Shown: positions 18,441 to 27,537, numbered from the stretch's first letter. The stretch is 35,515 nt of DNA from an uncultured Clostridia bacterium (GCA_947589065.1 CANPZM010000015.1:1-35515); one strand, 5' to 3'. Made by a program: numbers and translations. The notes: generated by a model not told the origin, from the letters alone.

Positions 18441-18560
18441 ATGGCAGTATACTGTGATGAATGCATGTGGTATGATCCTAGTTACAAAGGAGGATACTGT
18501 GACAAAAATAAAACAACTACAAGTTCTAGTAGTTCATGTGGAAGTTGGAAATCAAGATAA
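18441..18560 (+). CDS. 39-residue Cys-containing small protein
   Basis: A short but convincing gene: near-consensus promoter, GGAGGTG ribosome site six bases before the ATG, and its own strong terminator. The peptide begins MAVYCDECMWYDPSYKGGYC and ends with a Thr/Ser run, SSCGSW and KSR. Cys at 5, 8, 20 and 33 suggest a small zinc-binding or Fe-S knuckle. The C-terminal SSCGSW recalls the SSCGGGGSW end of the DUF2207 tail 4 kb upstream, which may be chance or a shared recognition motif. I do not recognise a named family. Confidence 0.75.
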   Translation: MAVYCDECMWYDPSYKGGYCDKNKTTTSSSSSCGSWKSR

Positions 18561-18572
18561 TTAAATACACAT

Positions 18573-18610
18573 AATATAGACTTTACTTATACGTAAAGCC
18601 TATATTTTTT
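18573..18610 (+). terminator. Terminator of the small Cys protein gene
   Basis: AATATAGACTTTAC (18573-18586) pairs with GTAAAGCCTATATT (18593-18606) with one mismatch, then a T-run. Confidence 0.85.
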
Positions 18611-18651
18611 CACTTGTTAAAAATAAATATTGAAAAAATATTTTTAAAATG

Positions 18652-18682
18652 ATAACATATTCACGGAATATGTTATTTTTTT
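18652..18682 (+). terminator. Second terminator-like hairpin, in the lysC upstream region
   Basis: Perfect stem ATAACATATT (18652-18661) and AATATGTTAT (18667-18676), CACGG loop, seven Ts. It follows another small hairpin (AAATATT/AATATTT near 18625-18644). No gene ends between the previous terminator and this one, so it ends an unseen short RNA or acts in the lysC leader. The leader is too short and unlike for a lysine riboswitch. Confidence 0.6.
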
Positions 18683-18758
18683 ATATAATATATTAAATTA
18701 CAGTGCAAAATTTAAACTTAAATTTGCTTTAACATTATTCTAAAGAAGGTGCCAAGCT

Positions 18759-19964
18759 ATGGGCATAATAGTACAAAAATTTGGAGGAAGTTCTGTCGCA
18801 ACTACAGAAAAATTAAAAATAGTTTGCAATCATATAACAAAAGAATTTAAGAAAGGAAATAATGTTGCAGTTATAGTTTCAGCCCAAGGAAAAACAACTG
18901 ACAAACTAATAAGTGAGGAAAAAGAAATTACATCCAGCCCAAATAGCAGAGAACATGATGTTTTAGTATCAACAGGGGAGCAAATAACTATTTCAAAATT
19001 AGCAATTATGCTAAATGACTTAGGTTATAAAGCAATATCACTAACAGGATGGCAAGTACCAATAATAACTGATAGCAACTTTGGAAATGCAAAAATCAAA
19101 TCAATAAAAAATGAAACAATATTAAACCTATTTAAAGAAGGTTATATTGTTATAATAGCAGGATTTCAGGGAATAACTGAAAATGGCGAAATAACAACAT
19201 TTGGTAGAGGAGGTTCTGACACAACAGCTGTAGCAATTGCTGCAAGCTTAAAAGCAGACAAATGTGATATATATACAGATGTTGATGGTGTATTTACAAC
19301 TGATCCACGAATTGCAGAAAACGTAAAAAAAATTGATTTAATATCTTATGATGAAATGTTAGAACTATCAAGTTTAGGAGCTAAAGTTCTTCATAACAGA
19401 TGTGTAGAAATAGGTAAAAAATTTGATATTCCAATTGTTGTAAAAGAAACAGGAAAAGAAAATTCAACCGGAACAATAGTAAAAAATAGTAAGTCTCTTG
19501 AAAACATGGAAATAAGCGGTATAGCAAAAGATGATAATATAACAAGAATTACAGTAATGGGACTAGAAAATAAAATTGGAAAAACATACAATATCTTCAA
19601 ATTACTATCAGAACATAAAATAAATGTAGATACAATCGTACAATCATTTGGTGAAAGTATTAATAAGAATTTATCATTTACAATAAAAACAGCCGACTTG
19701 ACTGAAACATTAAGAATTTTAGAAGAAAATAAAGATTCTTTGACTGCAAAAGAAATATTACATTTTGATAATTTATCAAAAGTTTCTATTGTAGGAATTG
19801 GAATGACAAATAGAACAGGAATTGCTTCTAAAATGTTTGAAGCATTATATGAATCAAATATAAACATGCATTTAATCAGCACGTCAGAGATAAAAATTAC
19901 AGTACTCGTTAATCAAGATGAAGCTGATAAAGCAGTAAAAGCAATTCACAATAAGTTTTTTTAA
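18759..19964 (+). CDS. lysC: Aspartate kinase
   Basis: Aspartokinase phosphorylates aspartate, the first step to lysine, threonine, methionine and, in spore formers, dipicolinate. The 401-residue length is normal for the Gram-positive monofunctional enzyme. The kinase domain shows VQKFGGSSV (5-13), STGEQIT, FGRGGSDTTAVAIA and YTDVDGVFTTDPRI. Two ACT domains fill about 265-401 (GIAKDDNITRITVMGL; VSIVGIGMTNRTGIASKMF), indicating amino-acid feedback. GAAGGTG precedes the ATG. It is monocistronic: its own terminator follows, and a hairpin-rich leader precedes it. An internal start for a separate beta subunit is possible in this family but cannot be judged here. Confidence 0.96.
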   Translation: MGIIVQKFGGSSVATTEKLKIVCNHITKEFKKGNNVAVIVSAQGKTTDKLISEEKEITSSPNSREHDVLVSTGEQITISKLAIMLNDLGYKAISLTGWQVPIITDSNFGNAKIKSIKNETILNLFKEGYIVIIAGFQGITENGEITTFGRGGSDTTAVAIAASLKADKCDIYTDVDGVFTTDPRIAENVKKIDLISYDEMLELSSLGAKVLHNRCVEIGKKFDIPIVVKETGKENSTGTIVKNSKSLENMEISGIAKDDNITRITVMGLENKIGKTYNIFKLLSEHKINVDTIVQSFGESINKNLSFTIKTADLTETLRILEENKDSLTAKEILHFDNLSKVSIVGIGMTNRTGIASKMFEALYESNINMHLISTSEIKITVLVNQDEADKAVKAIHNKFF

Positions 19965-19974
19965 AAGTAATTTA

Positions 19975-20015
19975 AACACCACATAATTGACTTAATCAAT
20001 ATGCTGGTGTTTTTT
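19975..20015 (+). terminator. lysC terminator
   Basis: AACACCA (19975-19981) pairs with TGGTGTT (20005-20011), with an inner ATTGA/TCAAT stem, ending in a T-run. Confidence 0.85.
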
Positions 20016-20093
20016 AATATTATAGGAAAGTTCTAAAATCACCAAGCATGCATATAATAATTTTATAATATAAAAAAAAGGGGAGACGATTAT

Positions 20094-20378
20094 ATGCAAC
20101 TTGATGATAATCAAACTAATATAATGCAAAATGTTATATTAGAAAATAGAAAAAAATTAACATTAACAGGAATAAAAGACGTTTTAAGTTTTGATGATGA
20201 AATTGTAATAGTAGAATCAGAATTAGGTCTATTAAATATCAAAGGAAGCGATTTAAAAGTAAATAAAATATCTGTAGAAACCGGAGACGTAATAGTTGAC
20301 GGTACAATCCGTGTTGTAGAATATTCTGATAAAAATTTAGGACCAAAACAAGGAATAATGAGTAAAATTTTTAAATGA
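20094..20378 (+). CDS. yabP: Sporulation protein YabP
   Basis: A 94-residue YabP/YqfC-family protein, needed for spore cortex or coat assembly in Bacillus. Family traits: NRKKLTLTGIKDVLSFDDEIVIVES, LLNIKG and IRVVEYSD. A strong GGGGAG site precedes the ATG. Its stop overlaps the yabQ start as ATGA. The order yabP-yabQ-divIC is that of Bacillus and Clostridia. Upstream, CATATAAT (20051-20058) loosely resembles a mother-cell sigma-E -10 element, but I see no convincing -35. Confidence 0.92.
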   Translation: MQLDDNQTNIMQNVILENRKKLTLTGIKDVLSFDDEIVIVESELGLLNIKGSDLKVNKISVETGDVIVDGTIRVVEYSDKNLGPKQGIMSKIFK

Positions 20379-20806
20379 TAAATACTGAATTTAATGTTTT
20401 TCTAGTCTTTGTATTACTAGGAATAATCATTAGTTTTTTATTTGATTTTTTCAGAATATTGAGACGTGTATATAAAACCCCTGATTTCATTACAATCCTT
20501 GAAGATATTGTATTCTGGATAATTTCTGGTATAATAATATTATCTGGTATATTTATATTAAATGAAGGAAAAATTAGAGCCTATCTATTTTTAGGACTAT
20601 TTGCCGGTATTACAATTTATATTATTACATTAAGTAAATTTATTACTAAAATAGGAATAATCTTTTTTAAATCAATAAATAAAATACTTTTTATACCAAT
20701 ATTAAAAATCATAAGATCAATTTATAAAATGATATATAAATTAGTAAAAAAATTAAAAAAAATAATTTATTCGACAAACCTAAAAATAAAAAAGATTAGA
20801 AAATAG
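20375..20806 (+). CDS. yabQ: Spore cortex biosynthesis protein YabQ
   Basis: A 143-residue integral membrane protein with helixes at about 7-28, 43-63, 69-87 and 89-108 and a strongly basic C-terminus (KLVKKLKK). FDFFRILRRVYKTPDFITILEDIVFWI is the recognisable YabQ block, given here as the segment at residues 24-50. In Bacillus YabQ localises to the outer forespore membrane and is required for cortex formation. Four-base overlap with yabP implies one transcript and translational coupling. Confidence 0.92.
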   Translation: MINTEFNVFLVFVLLGIIISFLFDFFRILRRVYKTPDFITILEDIVFWIISGIIILSGIFILNEGKIRAYLFLGLFAGITIYIITLSKFITKIGIIFFKSINKILFIPILKIIRSIYKMIYKLVKKLKKIIYSTNLKIKKIRK

Positions 20807-20884
20807 AAGGATTTATGAATTTTTTGTAGAATAATATAAATGTATATATTTTTATATGCATAACAAATTATCGGAGATTTACAG

Positions 20885-21172
20885 ATGAAAAAAATATTTA
20901 ATATAAAAAATTTATATATTAAAATTTTAGTTATCTTATTTTTTGTATGGTTTGTGTCAATTCTTATAAGCCAACAATCTAAATTAAATTCCTATAAGAA
21001 AACACAAGCATATTATCAAGACAAAACTACTGAGGCACAAGAATATCAAGAAAATTTAAAATCACTTAAGGAAAATATAAATTCGCCTGAATACATTGAA
21101 GAAATGGCACGTGAGAAACTAGATATGTACTATCCTAATGAACGTGTATATATTGATGTTGGTACAAAATAA
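20885..21172 (+). CDS. divIC: Septum formation initiator DivIC (FtsB family)
   Basis: A 95-residue bitopic protein: short basic cytoplasmic end, one helix (about 13-30), a coiled-coil external segment (about 35-65), then SPEYIEEMAREKLDMYYPNE, the standard DivIC/FtsB C-terminal motif. It is part of the divisome with FtsL and DivIB. ATCGGAG precedes the ATG. The position after yabQ matches the Bacillus order; the 78-base gap may hold its own vegetative promoter, since division needs it outside sporulation. Confidence 0.93.
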   Translation: MKKIFNIKNLYIKILVILFFVWFVSILISQQSKLNSYKKTQAYYQDKTTEAQEYQENLKSLKENINSPEYIEEMAREKLDMYYPNERVYIDVGTK

Positions 21173-21218
21173 AGTAACTATAAATATTTCTTTGTTATTA
21201 TAGTTACTTTATTTTTTT
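21171..21218 (+). terminator. Terminator after divIC
   Basis: AAAGTAACTATA (21171-21182) pairs with TATAGTTACTTT (21199-21210), followed by seven Ts; the stem starts on the stop codon. Confidence 0.88.
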
Positions 21219-21338
21219 ATATAAGTAGGAAAATTCTACTTTCCTATCATATTAAAAACTTACATTGAACAAAACTTTTTTCTAAAAAGATTTCCATTAA
21301 AAAAAATTATATTAACAAAAAATAGATAGGGGAAAAAT

Positions 21339-22622
21339 ATGAATATTAATGATTTATCACTTTCAGAATTAAAAGAAATTGCAAAAGAAAAGGAAATTAA
21401 AAATTACTCAAAATTAAAAAAGCAAGAATTAATAGATACAATTTCAGCACTTGAAAAAAAGAATGTAACAGCAAAAGAAGAAACTTACAAATTAACTAAT
21501 GAAGGAGATGAAATAGCTGAAGGAATATTAGAAGTAATGCCTGATGGTTATGGATTTTTAAGAGGAGATAATTATCTTTCAACATCTAAAGATGTATATA
21601 TATCTCCAGTTCAAATTAGGCGTTTTAAATTAGATACTGGAGATAGAATTAAAGGAATAATGAGAAATCCGAAAGAAGGTGAAAAATTTCCCGCATTAAT
21701 TTATGTTGGAGAAGTAAATGGACAACATCCTGAAAATGCAATGAAAAGAACTAGTTTTGATGATTTAATTCCTATATATCCAAATAAAAGACTAAAATTA
21801 GAAACAACATCAGACGAATATACAATGAGACTAATGGATTTATTATCACCAATTGGTAAAGGTCAAAGAGGAATGATTGTAGCTCCTCCTAAAGCCGGCA
21901 AAACTACTATCTTAAAAAAGATTGCAAATAGCATTTCTGCAAACAATCCTGAAGTTGAGTTAATTGTATTATTAATCGATGAAAGACCTGAAGAAGTAAC
22001 AGATATGAAAAGATCAATTAATGGAGATGTAATTTATTCAACATTTGATGAATTACCAGAACATCATATTAAAGTAGCAGAAATGGTTCTTGAAAGAGCT
22101 AAGAGATTAACAGAACAGAAAAAAGATGTTGTCATTTTATTAGATAGTATTACAAGATTAGCAAGAGCTTATAATCTTACAATCCCATCTTCAGGTAGAA
22201 CTTTATCTGGTGGTTTTGATCCAGCTGCATTACATAAGCCTAAACGCTTTTTTGGAGCTGCAAGAAATACAGAAAATGCTGGTAGTTTAACAATTTTAGC
22301 TACTGCATTAGTCGAAACAGGAAGTAGAATGGATGAAGTAATTTTTGAAGAATTTAAAGGAACAGGAAATATGGAAGTACATCTTGACAGAAGCTTATCA
22401 GAAAAACGTGTATTTCCTGCAATAGACATAAATAAATCTGGTACAAGAAGAGAAGATTTATTATTGACAAAAGAAGAATTAACAACTATGTATGCGCTGA
22501 GAAAGGCAATGTCAAAAATGACCAATATTGAAATAACTGAACAACTTATAAACATAATAATTTCAACAAAAACTAACAAAGAATTTATTGAAAAACTAGA
22601 TTACTTTTTTAAGAAAAAATAA
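21339..22622 (+). CDS. rho: Transcription termination factor Rho
   Basis: A 427-residue hexameric RNA helicase that ends transcription. An N-terminal SAP-like Rho_N domain ([18 protein letters not shown]) leads to the RNA-binding cold-shock domain ([22 protein letters not shown]). The ATPase follows, with P-loop APPKAGKTT near 184-192, Walker [17 protein letters not shown] near 262-277, the Q-loop region SSGRTLSGG, and the conserved end of the ATPase with [10 protein letters not shown] and [28 protein letters not shown] precedes the ATG. The Rho-independent terminators found here show both systems coexist. The following gene starts 24 bases later. Confidence 0.97.
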   Translation: MNINDLSLSELKEIAKEKEIKNYSKLKKQELIDTISALEKKNVTAKEETYKLTNEGDEIAEGILEVMPDGYGFLRGDNYLSTSKDVYISPVQIRRFKLDTGDRIKGIMRNPKEGEKFPALIYVGEVNGQHPENAMKRTSFDDLIPIYPNKRLKLETTSDEYTMRLMDLLSPIGKGQRGMIVAPPKAGKTTILKKIANSISANNPEVELIVLLIDERPEEVTDMKRSINGDVIYSTFDELPEHHIKVAEMVLERAKRLTEQKKDVVILLDSITRLARAYNLTIPSSGRTLSGGFDPAALHKPKRFFGAARNTENAGSLTILATALVETGSRMDEVIFEEFKGTGNMEVHLDRSLSEKRVFPAIDINKSGTRREDLLLTKEELTTMYALRKAMSKMTNIEITEQLINIIISTKTNKEFIEKLDYFFKKK

Positions 22623-22645
22623 TCAAATTTGGAAAGGATAAAAAA

Positions 22646-23374
22646 ATGAAAAATTGGATTAAAATACTTGTAATAGTCATATTAATAGTTGTTATTTTAA
22701 TAGGAATAGTTGAAATACGTAATTTAACTAAGAAAGAAAACAATGATGTAGGAGCAAATAATTTAAATACTAACCAAGAAAATGCGGTTGAACCTGAGAT
22801 TCAAGAAGACAATACAAAACTTGAAGAATTTTATATACCTCTTTTTATAGCATCTGTAAAAGACGGAGAAGAGCAATCTGTAATTAATTCTTACATTTAT
22901 GAATTTAATTTAAAGAAAGAAGATAACTCAAAATATGATAAATATAAAGATGATGATACAGTTTCTTTATATTCAAAAACTGAAGTTGAAACATTAGCAC
23001 AAGAACTATTTCTTGAAAATTCAAATCATATAATACAATCAATGGATTTTGATAATGAAAACAATTTATATTTAATGTATGGCAATGATGCATATATACC
23101 ATACAAAGTAACAATTAAAAATATAGACAAGCAAGAAAATAATAATTACCAAATAGATTTTGAATATATTGAATTTTTTGATGGTGAATATATTGATTTT
23201 GCAGAAGAGTATAAATCAAAACATAATATAACAGATGACCAAGAAGAAGAATATTCTGATAAAATTAGTAAAGAATATTCTAATTCAAAAGAAAAAAAAT
23301 CTGGCAAGATTACATTAAAGAAAAATGAAAATTCTGAAACAGTACAATATCAATTTGTAAATATAGAAATTTAA
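22646..23374 (+). CDS. Membrane-anchored protein of unknown function
   Basis: A 242-residue protein with an N-terminal membrane helix (about 6-26), an Asn/Glu-rich linker (about 33-55) and an acidic external domain rich in Asp, Glu, Lys and Tyr (SLYSKTEVETLAQELF; DFEYIEFFDGEYIDFAEEYK). No catalytic motif or family is recognised. AAAGGAT lies before the ATG, 24 bases after rho; cls follows after 28 bases, so rho, this gene and cls may be one transcript. Its build (helix, low-complexity linker, small domain) is shared with the proteins at 25695 and 33040. Confidence 0.75.
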   Translation: MKNWIKILVIVILIVVILIGIVEIRNLTKKENNDVGANNLNTNQENAVEPEIQEDNTKLEEFYIPLFIASVKDGEEQSVINSYIYEFNLKKEDNSKYDKYKDDDTVSLYSKTEVETLAQELFLENSNHIIQSMDFDNENNLYLMYGNDAYIPYKVTIKNIDKQENNNYQIDFEYIEFFDGEYIDFAEEYKSKHNITDDQEEEYSDKISKEYSNSKEKKSGKITLKKNENSETVQYQFVNIEI

Positions 23375-23402
23375 TATCATAATTTGTAAGGGAGTAAAAG
23401 TC

Positions 23403-24908
23403 ATGTTAAACGCAGTAAAAAGAGTCGCAATAGTCGCACTAGGAATTCTTTTACAATTTGGATTTGCTATTGTCATTAGATTATTTTTCTACAATTATCT
23501 TGGAATCATAACATTGTTTTATAATATTTTAAGTATTTTAATTGTACTTCGCATACTAAAAGAAAGTACAAGACTATCAAATGATATACCATGGATGATA
23601 CTAATTTTAATATTCCCAATATTTGGAACACTTTTACTTATTACTCTAGGTAGAAATTATTCTAAAAACAGGCTATTAAAACATATATTTGAATGTGAAA
23701 ATAAATACAACAAATATTTAGTTCAAGATAAAAATTTAAAGAAAGAAATAGATGATAAAAAGTTAGACAATATCAAATATATAATAAATAGAACAAACTA
23801 TTTTGTAAGCACCAACAATAATATTACTTACTATAATTTTGGTGAAAAATTTTATCCAGAATTATTAAAAGAATTAAAAAAAGCAGAAAAATTTATTTTC
23901 ATGGAATATTTTATTGTTAATAAAGGTGTTATGTGGAATAACATATTAGACATACTAAAAGAAAAGGCATCTCAAGGTGTTGATGTGCGTATATTATATG
24001 ATGATATGGGAAGTATCGCAATGTTGTCAACTAATTACTCAAAACAACTTGCAAAATATAATATAAAGTGCATTCCTTTCAATAAATTAACTCCTTTTAG
24101 AGGCATATTCATGAATAATAGAGATCACAGAAAAATTACAATTATTGATGGCAAGGTAGCTTTTTCAGGTGGAGTAAATCTAAGTGATGAATACATAAAT
24201 GTAAATAGTAAATTAGGTGTTTGGAAGGATAATGGAATAAAAATTGTTGGTAGCGCAATTTGGAATTTAACAGTTATGTTTTTAACTTTATGGAACGCAA
24301 ATATAAACGAAGATAAAGACATTACTAAATTTAAATATGATTTTGAAAATAAAGGTGAGAATAATGGTTACGTTATTCCATATGGTGTAGCACCACTTCA
24401 TAAAGATTTAATTGGAGAAGATGTCTATATCAATATAATTAATAGTGCAAAAGACTATTTATATATAATGACACCATATTTGATAATTGATACTGATATG
24501 GTTAATTCACTTTGTAGAGCTGCCAAAAGAGGAGTAGATATACGAATAATCATACCAGGTATACCAGATAAAAAAATAGTCTATACTCAAACAACTTCAT
24601 TTTTTAAAGTATTACATGATAATGGAGTTAAAATCTATAAATATACAAAAGGCTTTGTTCATTCAAAAGTATTTTTATCAGATAATATAAGAGCAGTAGT
24701 AGGAACAATAAATATGGATTATAGAAGTTTATATCTTCACTTTGAAAATGGAATATATATGGAAGATGTTAGTGAAATAGGTGAAATATTAAAAGATTTC
24801 AAGGAAACATTTAAAGATTGTAAGCAATTAAATGATAAAGATGTAAAATCAGGATTTATAAAATCTTTGTGGCAAGCAGTTTTAAGACTTTTTGCACCAT
24901 TATTTTAA
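23403..24908 (+). CDS. cls: Cardiolipin synthase (phospholipase D family)
   Basis: Makes cardiolipin from two phosphatidylglycerols at the membrane. The 501-residue length is typical of Gram-positive ClsA-type enzymes. Hydrophobic helixes occupy about 8-32, 36-54 and 58-80 (WMILILIFPIFGTLLLITLGRN region). The two HxKx4D motifs are present: DHRKITIIDGKVAFSGGVNL near residue 240, and VHSKVFLSDN near 418 with VGTINMDYRSL. MEYFIVNKGVMWNNILDIL and YIMTPYLIIDTDM are family-typical. GTAAGGGAG precedes the ATG. Confidence 0.95.
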   Translation: MLNAVKRVAIVALGILLQFGFAIVIRLFFYNYLGIITLFYNILSILIVLRILKESTRLSNDIPWMILILIFPIFGTLLLITLGRNYSKNRLLKHIFECENKYNKYLVQDKNLKKEIDDKKLDNIKYIINRTNYFVSTNNNITYYNFGEKFYPELLKELKKAEKFIFMEYFIVNKGVMWNNILDILKEKASQGVDVRILYDDMGSIAMLSTNYSKQLAKYNIKCIPFNKLTPFRGIFMNNRDHRKITIIDGKVAFSGGVNLSDEYINVNSKLGVWKDNGIKIVGSAIWNLTVMFLTLWNANINEDKDITKFKYDFENKGENNGYVIPYGVAPLHKDLIGEDVYINIINSAKDYLYIMTPYLIIDTDMVNSLCRAAKRGVDIRIIIPGIPDKKIVYTQTTSFFKVLHDNGVKIYKYTKGFVHSKVFLSDNIRAVVGTINMDYRSLYLHFENGIYMEDVSEIGEILKDFKETFKDCKQLNDKDVKSGFIKSLWQAVLRLFAPLF

Positions 24909-24980
24909 TTTTAAATAAGGTGATATATAAAATTCCCGATGGAAAATATATATTTCACTATACCAAATTAAAATATAATT

Positions 24981-25016
24981 ATAGATGTAAATAATTACTT
25001 TTACATCTATTTTTTT
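24981..25016 (+). terminator. Terminator after cls
   Basis: ATAGATGTAAA (24981-24991) pairs with TTTACATCTAT (25000-25010), followed by a T-run. A second, bulged hairpin (GTGATATATA with TATATATTTCAC) lies at about 24922-24957. Confidence 0.85.
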
Positions 25017-25077
25017 ACTTGTCTACTAATAAATAAAGCAGTATAATAAATTCATATAGAAATAAAGGAGAAAATGT

Positions 25078-25503
25078 ATGGATAAATTTAAAGAAATAAG
25101 GCCAATCGTTCTTGGTATAATAAAAAAAGAAAATAAAATTTTAGTTAGTGAAGGATATGACAAAATAAAAAATGAAACATTCTATAGAAGTTTAGGAGGA
25201 GGTATTGAATTCTTAGAAAATAGTAAAGACGCACTTAAAAGAGAATTTAAAGAAGAACTTAATATTAACATTGAAGTAGGTAAGTTTTTGGGAATTTCAG
25301 AAAATATATTTACATATAATGGAAAAAATGCACATGAGTTAATATTATTCTATGAAATCAATATAAAAGAAGAAGATTACAAAGAAAAATACCATATAAT
25401 TGATGATGATTCTGAAACAGATGCAATATGGGTTGATATAAATAAATTTAAAAACAAAGAATTAAAAATATACCCAGAAGAAGTATTTAAATACTTAGAT
25501 TAA
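25078..25503 (+). CDS. Nudix hydrolase
   Basis: A 141-residue Nudix-fold pyrophosphohydrolase. The Nudix box GGGIEFLENSKDALKREFKEEL (residues 40-61) fits Gx5Ex7REUxEE, with the catalytic RE..EE. The N-terminus (EIRPIVLGIIKKENKILVSEG) and the end (TDAIWVDINKFKNKELKIYPEE) resemble the ADP-ribose/NUDIX clade with unknown nucleotide substrate. AAAGGAG precedes the ATG. It stands alone between the cls terminator and a spacer of about 190 bases. Confidence 0.92.
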   Translation: MDKFKEIRPIVLGIIKKENKILVSEGYDKIKNETFYRSLGGGIEFLENSKDALKREFKEELNINIEVGKFLGISENIFTYNGKNAHELILFYEINIKEEDYKEKYHIIDDDSETDAIWVDINKFKNKELKIYPEEVFKYLD

Positions 25504-25565
25504 TGTATTATTTTTTAGTAACAAACTACAATAATTAGCTATATAAGCATAAATAATAACATAAG

Positions 25566-25594
25566 TTGATTTTATATTTAAAATATGTTAAATT
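25566..25594 (+). promoter_or_regulatory. Possible promoter for the 25695 gene
   Basis: TTGATT (25566-25571), 17 bases, TAAATT (25589-25594). The predicted leader holds an inverted repeat, AAGCAATTA (25614-25622) with TAATTGCTT (25655-25663), separated by 32 bases, of unknown role. Confidence 0.4.
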
Positions 25595-25694
25595 ATAAGA
25601 GTACACTAATATGAAGCAATTAGTTTATAATTTTAAATTTTTCATGCAGTTTAATAATTGCTTTAAAAATATAAATAAAAAAGAGGTATAAAAA

Positions 25695-26336
25695 ATGGAA
25701 GGAAAAAAGATATTAAAAATTAGTATGATTTTCGTAATCATAGCCATAATAGTTGTCGTTGCTATAGTATTCTATATTGACAAAACAAATTCTAATAAAG
25801 AAATAGCAGATTTAAAAGAAAATATTAGTAGTCTTCAAAATGAAATAGCAGAGTTAAATAAGGAAAAATCAAATAATAATATTGATAATACGGTTAATAC
25901 AGAAAATACCACATCTTCTGAAAATGTAATAAATGAAAATAATGTAAATGATAATACTACAACAACAGAACCTCCATCTTCAGATAATACAACATATTCA
26001 GAAATAACAGAAACACTACAAGGTTCAGATGTACTTTTAGTTACTGACGCAATAGACAATCAAAATGGTACATATACATTAAAAGGAAAAGTGCAAACAG
26101 TTGACACATCAAGTCAACAAGAAACAGAATATCCAACTTATAAAGAAACTGGAGAATATAAACAAATAACTGTACCATCAGATACAGAATGCGTATATTC
26201 AGTAGACAGCTATGAAGAAAGCAAAGATATTGTTTCTAATGTATTTTCAAAAAAATTATATTTTGGTGGATGCTTTAATTTTAAATTTGAAAATGGAAAA
26301 TGTGTATCTGTTTATGAAATAGTAACTGGTCACTAA
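25695..26336 (+). CDS. Membrane-anchored protein with coiled coil, unknown function
   Basis: A 213-residue protein. N-terminal helix (about 7-28), coiled-coil segment (about 33-57, ADLKENISSLQNEIAELNKE), an Asn/Thr/Glu-rich linker (about 58-105) and a small external domain of about 105 residues with two Cys near the end (SDTECVYSV; FGGCFNFKFENGKCVSVYEI). No family recognised. The helix-linker-domain plan makes a surface protein likely. GAGGTAT precedes the ATG, and a good terminator follows, so it is transcribed alone. Confidence 0.75.
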   Translation: MEGKKILKISMIFVIIAIIVVVAIVFYIDKTNSNKEIADLKENISSLQNEIAELNKEKSNNNIDNTVNTENTTSSENVINENNVNDNTTTTEPPSSDNTTYSEITETLQGSDVLLVTDAIDNQNGTYTLKGKVQTVDTSSQQETEYPTYKETGEYKQITVPSDTECVYSVDSYEESKDIVSNVFSKKLYFGGCFNFKFENGKCVSVYEIVTGH

Positions 26337-26431
26337 AATTTAATAAAAATTAATTAAAAAATAATTTTATATAGATCATTATTTTATAATATAGAAAATT
26401 GTTTAATCATATTTAAAACAGATTTTCTTGT

Positions 26432-26462
26432 AACGTCTTAAAATCATTTTTAAGGCGTTTTT
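26432..26462 (+). terminator. Terminator after the 25695 gene
   Basis: AACGTCTTAAAA (26432-26443) pairs with TTTTTAAGGCGTT (26447-26459), with a U-G pair in the stem, ending in Ts. Confidence 0.85.
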
Positions 26463-26487
26463 ATATTATATAAAAGGAGAAATAATC

Positions 26488-27537
26488 ATGACTATCGAAG
26501 AAGAATTGTTTAGAAAAACAAAAGTTGATTTTGATAAATTACATAAATATGGATTTCAAAAAGATAAATCTGTATACAAATATTCTAAAAATATTATGAA
26601 CAACACTTTTAGAATAGATATTGAAATAAATAAATATGGAATAGTTAAAGGTAAAATTTATGATTTAGCTTTTGGAGATGAATATACAAACTTTCGTATA
26701 GAAGATAGTACAGGATTTTTTGTAGGACAAGTTAAAGATGAATTTAAGAGTTTATTGAAAGACATTAAAAATAAATGCTTTATTAAAGAAAACTTTATAT
26801 TTGAGCAATCAAATAAAATAGCAAATGCAATAAAAGAAAAGTATGGAGACAAACCTGAATTTGAATGGGAAAAGTTTCCTGGATATGCTACTTTTAGGAA
26901 TAAAGATAGTAAAAAATGGTATGGCATAATAATGAATCTTGATAAAAATAAACTAGATGAAAAATCTACTGGAGAAGTAGAAATAATTGATATAAAAGCA
27001 GAGCCAGAAGAAATAGAATATTTACTAAAGCAAGACGGATTTTATCCCGCATACCATATGAATAAGAAAAGTTGGATTACCGTTATACTAAATAATACCA
27101 TACCAGATGAAAAGGTAATGAGTTTAATTGAGAAAAGCTATTCATATACAGTCGTAAATAAAAATAACTCAAAACATGAATGGATAGTACCAGCAAATCC
27201 AAAATATTTTGACATAGAAAAAGCATTAAAAGAAAATAATACAATACTATGGAAGCAAAGTTCTGATATTAAAATAAATGATATTGTTTATTTATATGTT
27301 GCAGCACCTTATTCATCAATTATGTATAAATTTAAAGTAGCAGAAGTAAACATCCCATATAAATATAAAGATAAGAATATAAAAATTCAAAAAGCTATGA
27401 AAATAGATTTAATAAAAAGATACAAAAAAGGAAAATTTTCATTTACCAAATTAAAAGATTTTGGAATAAATGCAATTAGAAGTCAAAGATATATGTCATT
27501 AACATTAAGTAAATACATAAATAAAATTGAAGAATAG
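26488..27537 (+). CDS. MmcQ/YjbR-like protein fused to an EVE (PUA-like) domain
   Basis: A 349-residue two-part protein. The first 225 residues or so resemble MmcQ/YjbR proteins: a mostly helical start, then WEKFPGYATFRNKDSKKWYGIIMNL and GFYPAYHMNKKSWITVILNNTIPDEKVMSLIEKSY (residues 189-223), the usual YjbR signature. The last 120 or so (HEWIVPANPKYFDIEKAL; DIVYLYVAAPYSSIMYKFKV) have the pattern of an EVE domain, a PUA-like fold that binds modified bases in DNA or RNA. EVE proteins are often linked to restriction of modified DNA or to RNA modification; no nuclease or methylase is adjacent here. AAAAGGAG precedes the ATG. The assignment of both parts is from pattern recognition. Confidence 0.8.
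   Translation: MTIEEELFRKTKVDFDKLHKYGFQKDKSVYKYSKNIMNNTFRIDIEINKYGIVKGKIYDLAFGDEYTNFRIEDSTGFFVGQVKDEFKSLLKDIKNKCFIKENFIFEQSNKIANAIKEKYGDKPEFEWEKFPGYATFRNKDSKKWYGIIMNLDKNKLDEKSTGEVEIIDIKAEPEEIEYLLKQDGFYPAYHMNKKSWITVILNNTIPDEKVMSLIEKSYSYTVVNKNNSKHEWIVPANPKYFDIEKALKENNTILWKQSSDIKINDIVYLYVAAPYSSIMYKFKVAEVNIPYKYKDKNIKIQKAMKIDLIKRYKKGKFSFTKLKDFGINAIRSQRYMSLTLSKYINKIEE

Noticed and set aside
18611-18758. Lysine riboswitch upstream of lysC
   Set aside because: Only about 150 bases, most of it simple hairpins and A/T runs; the conserved L-box core is absent.
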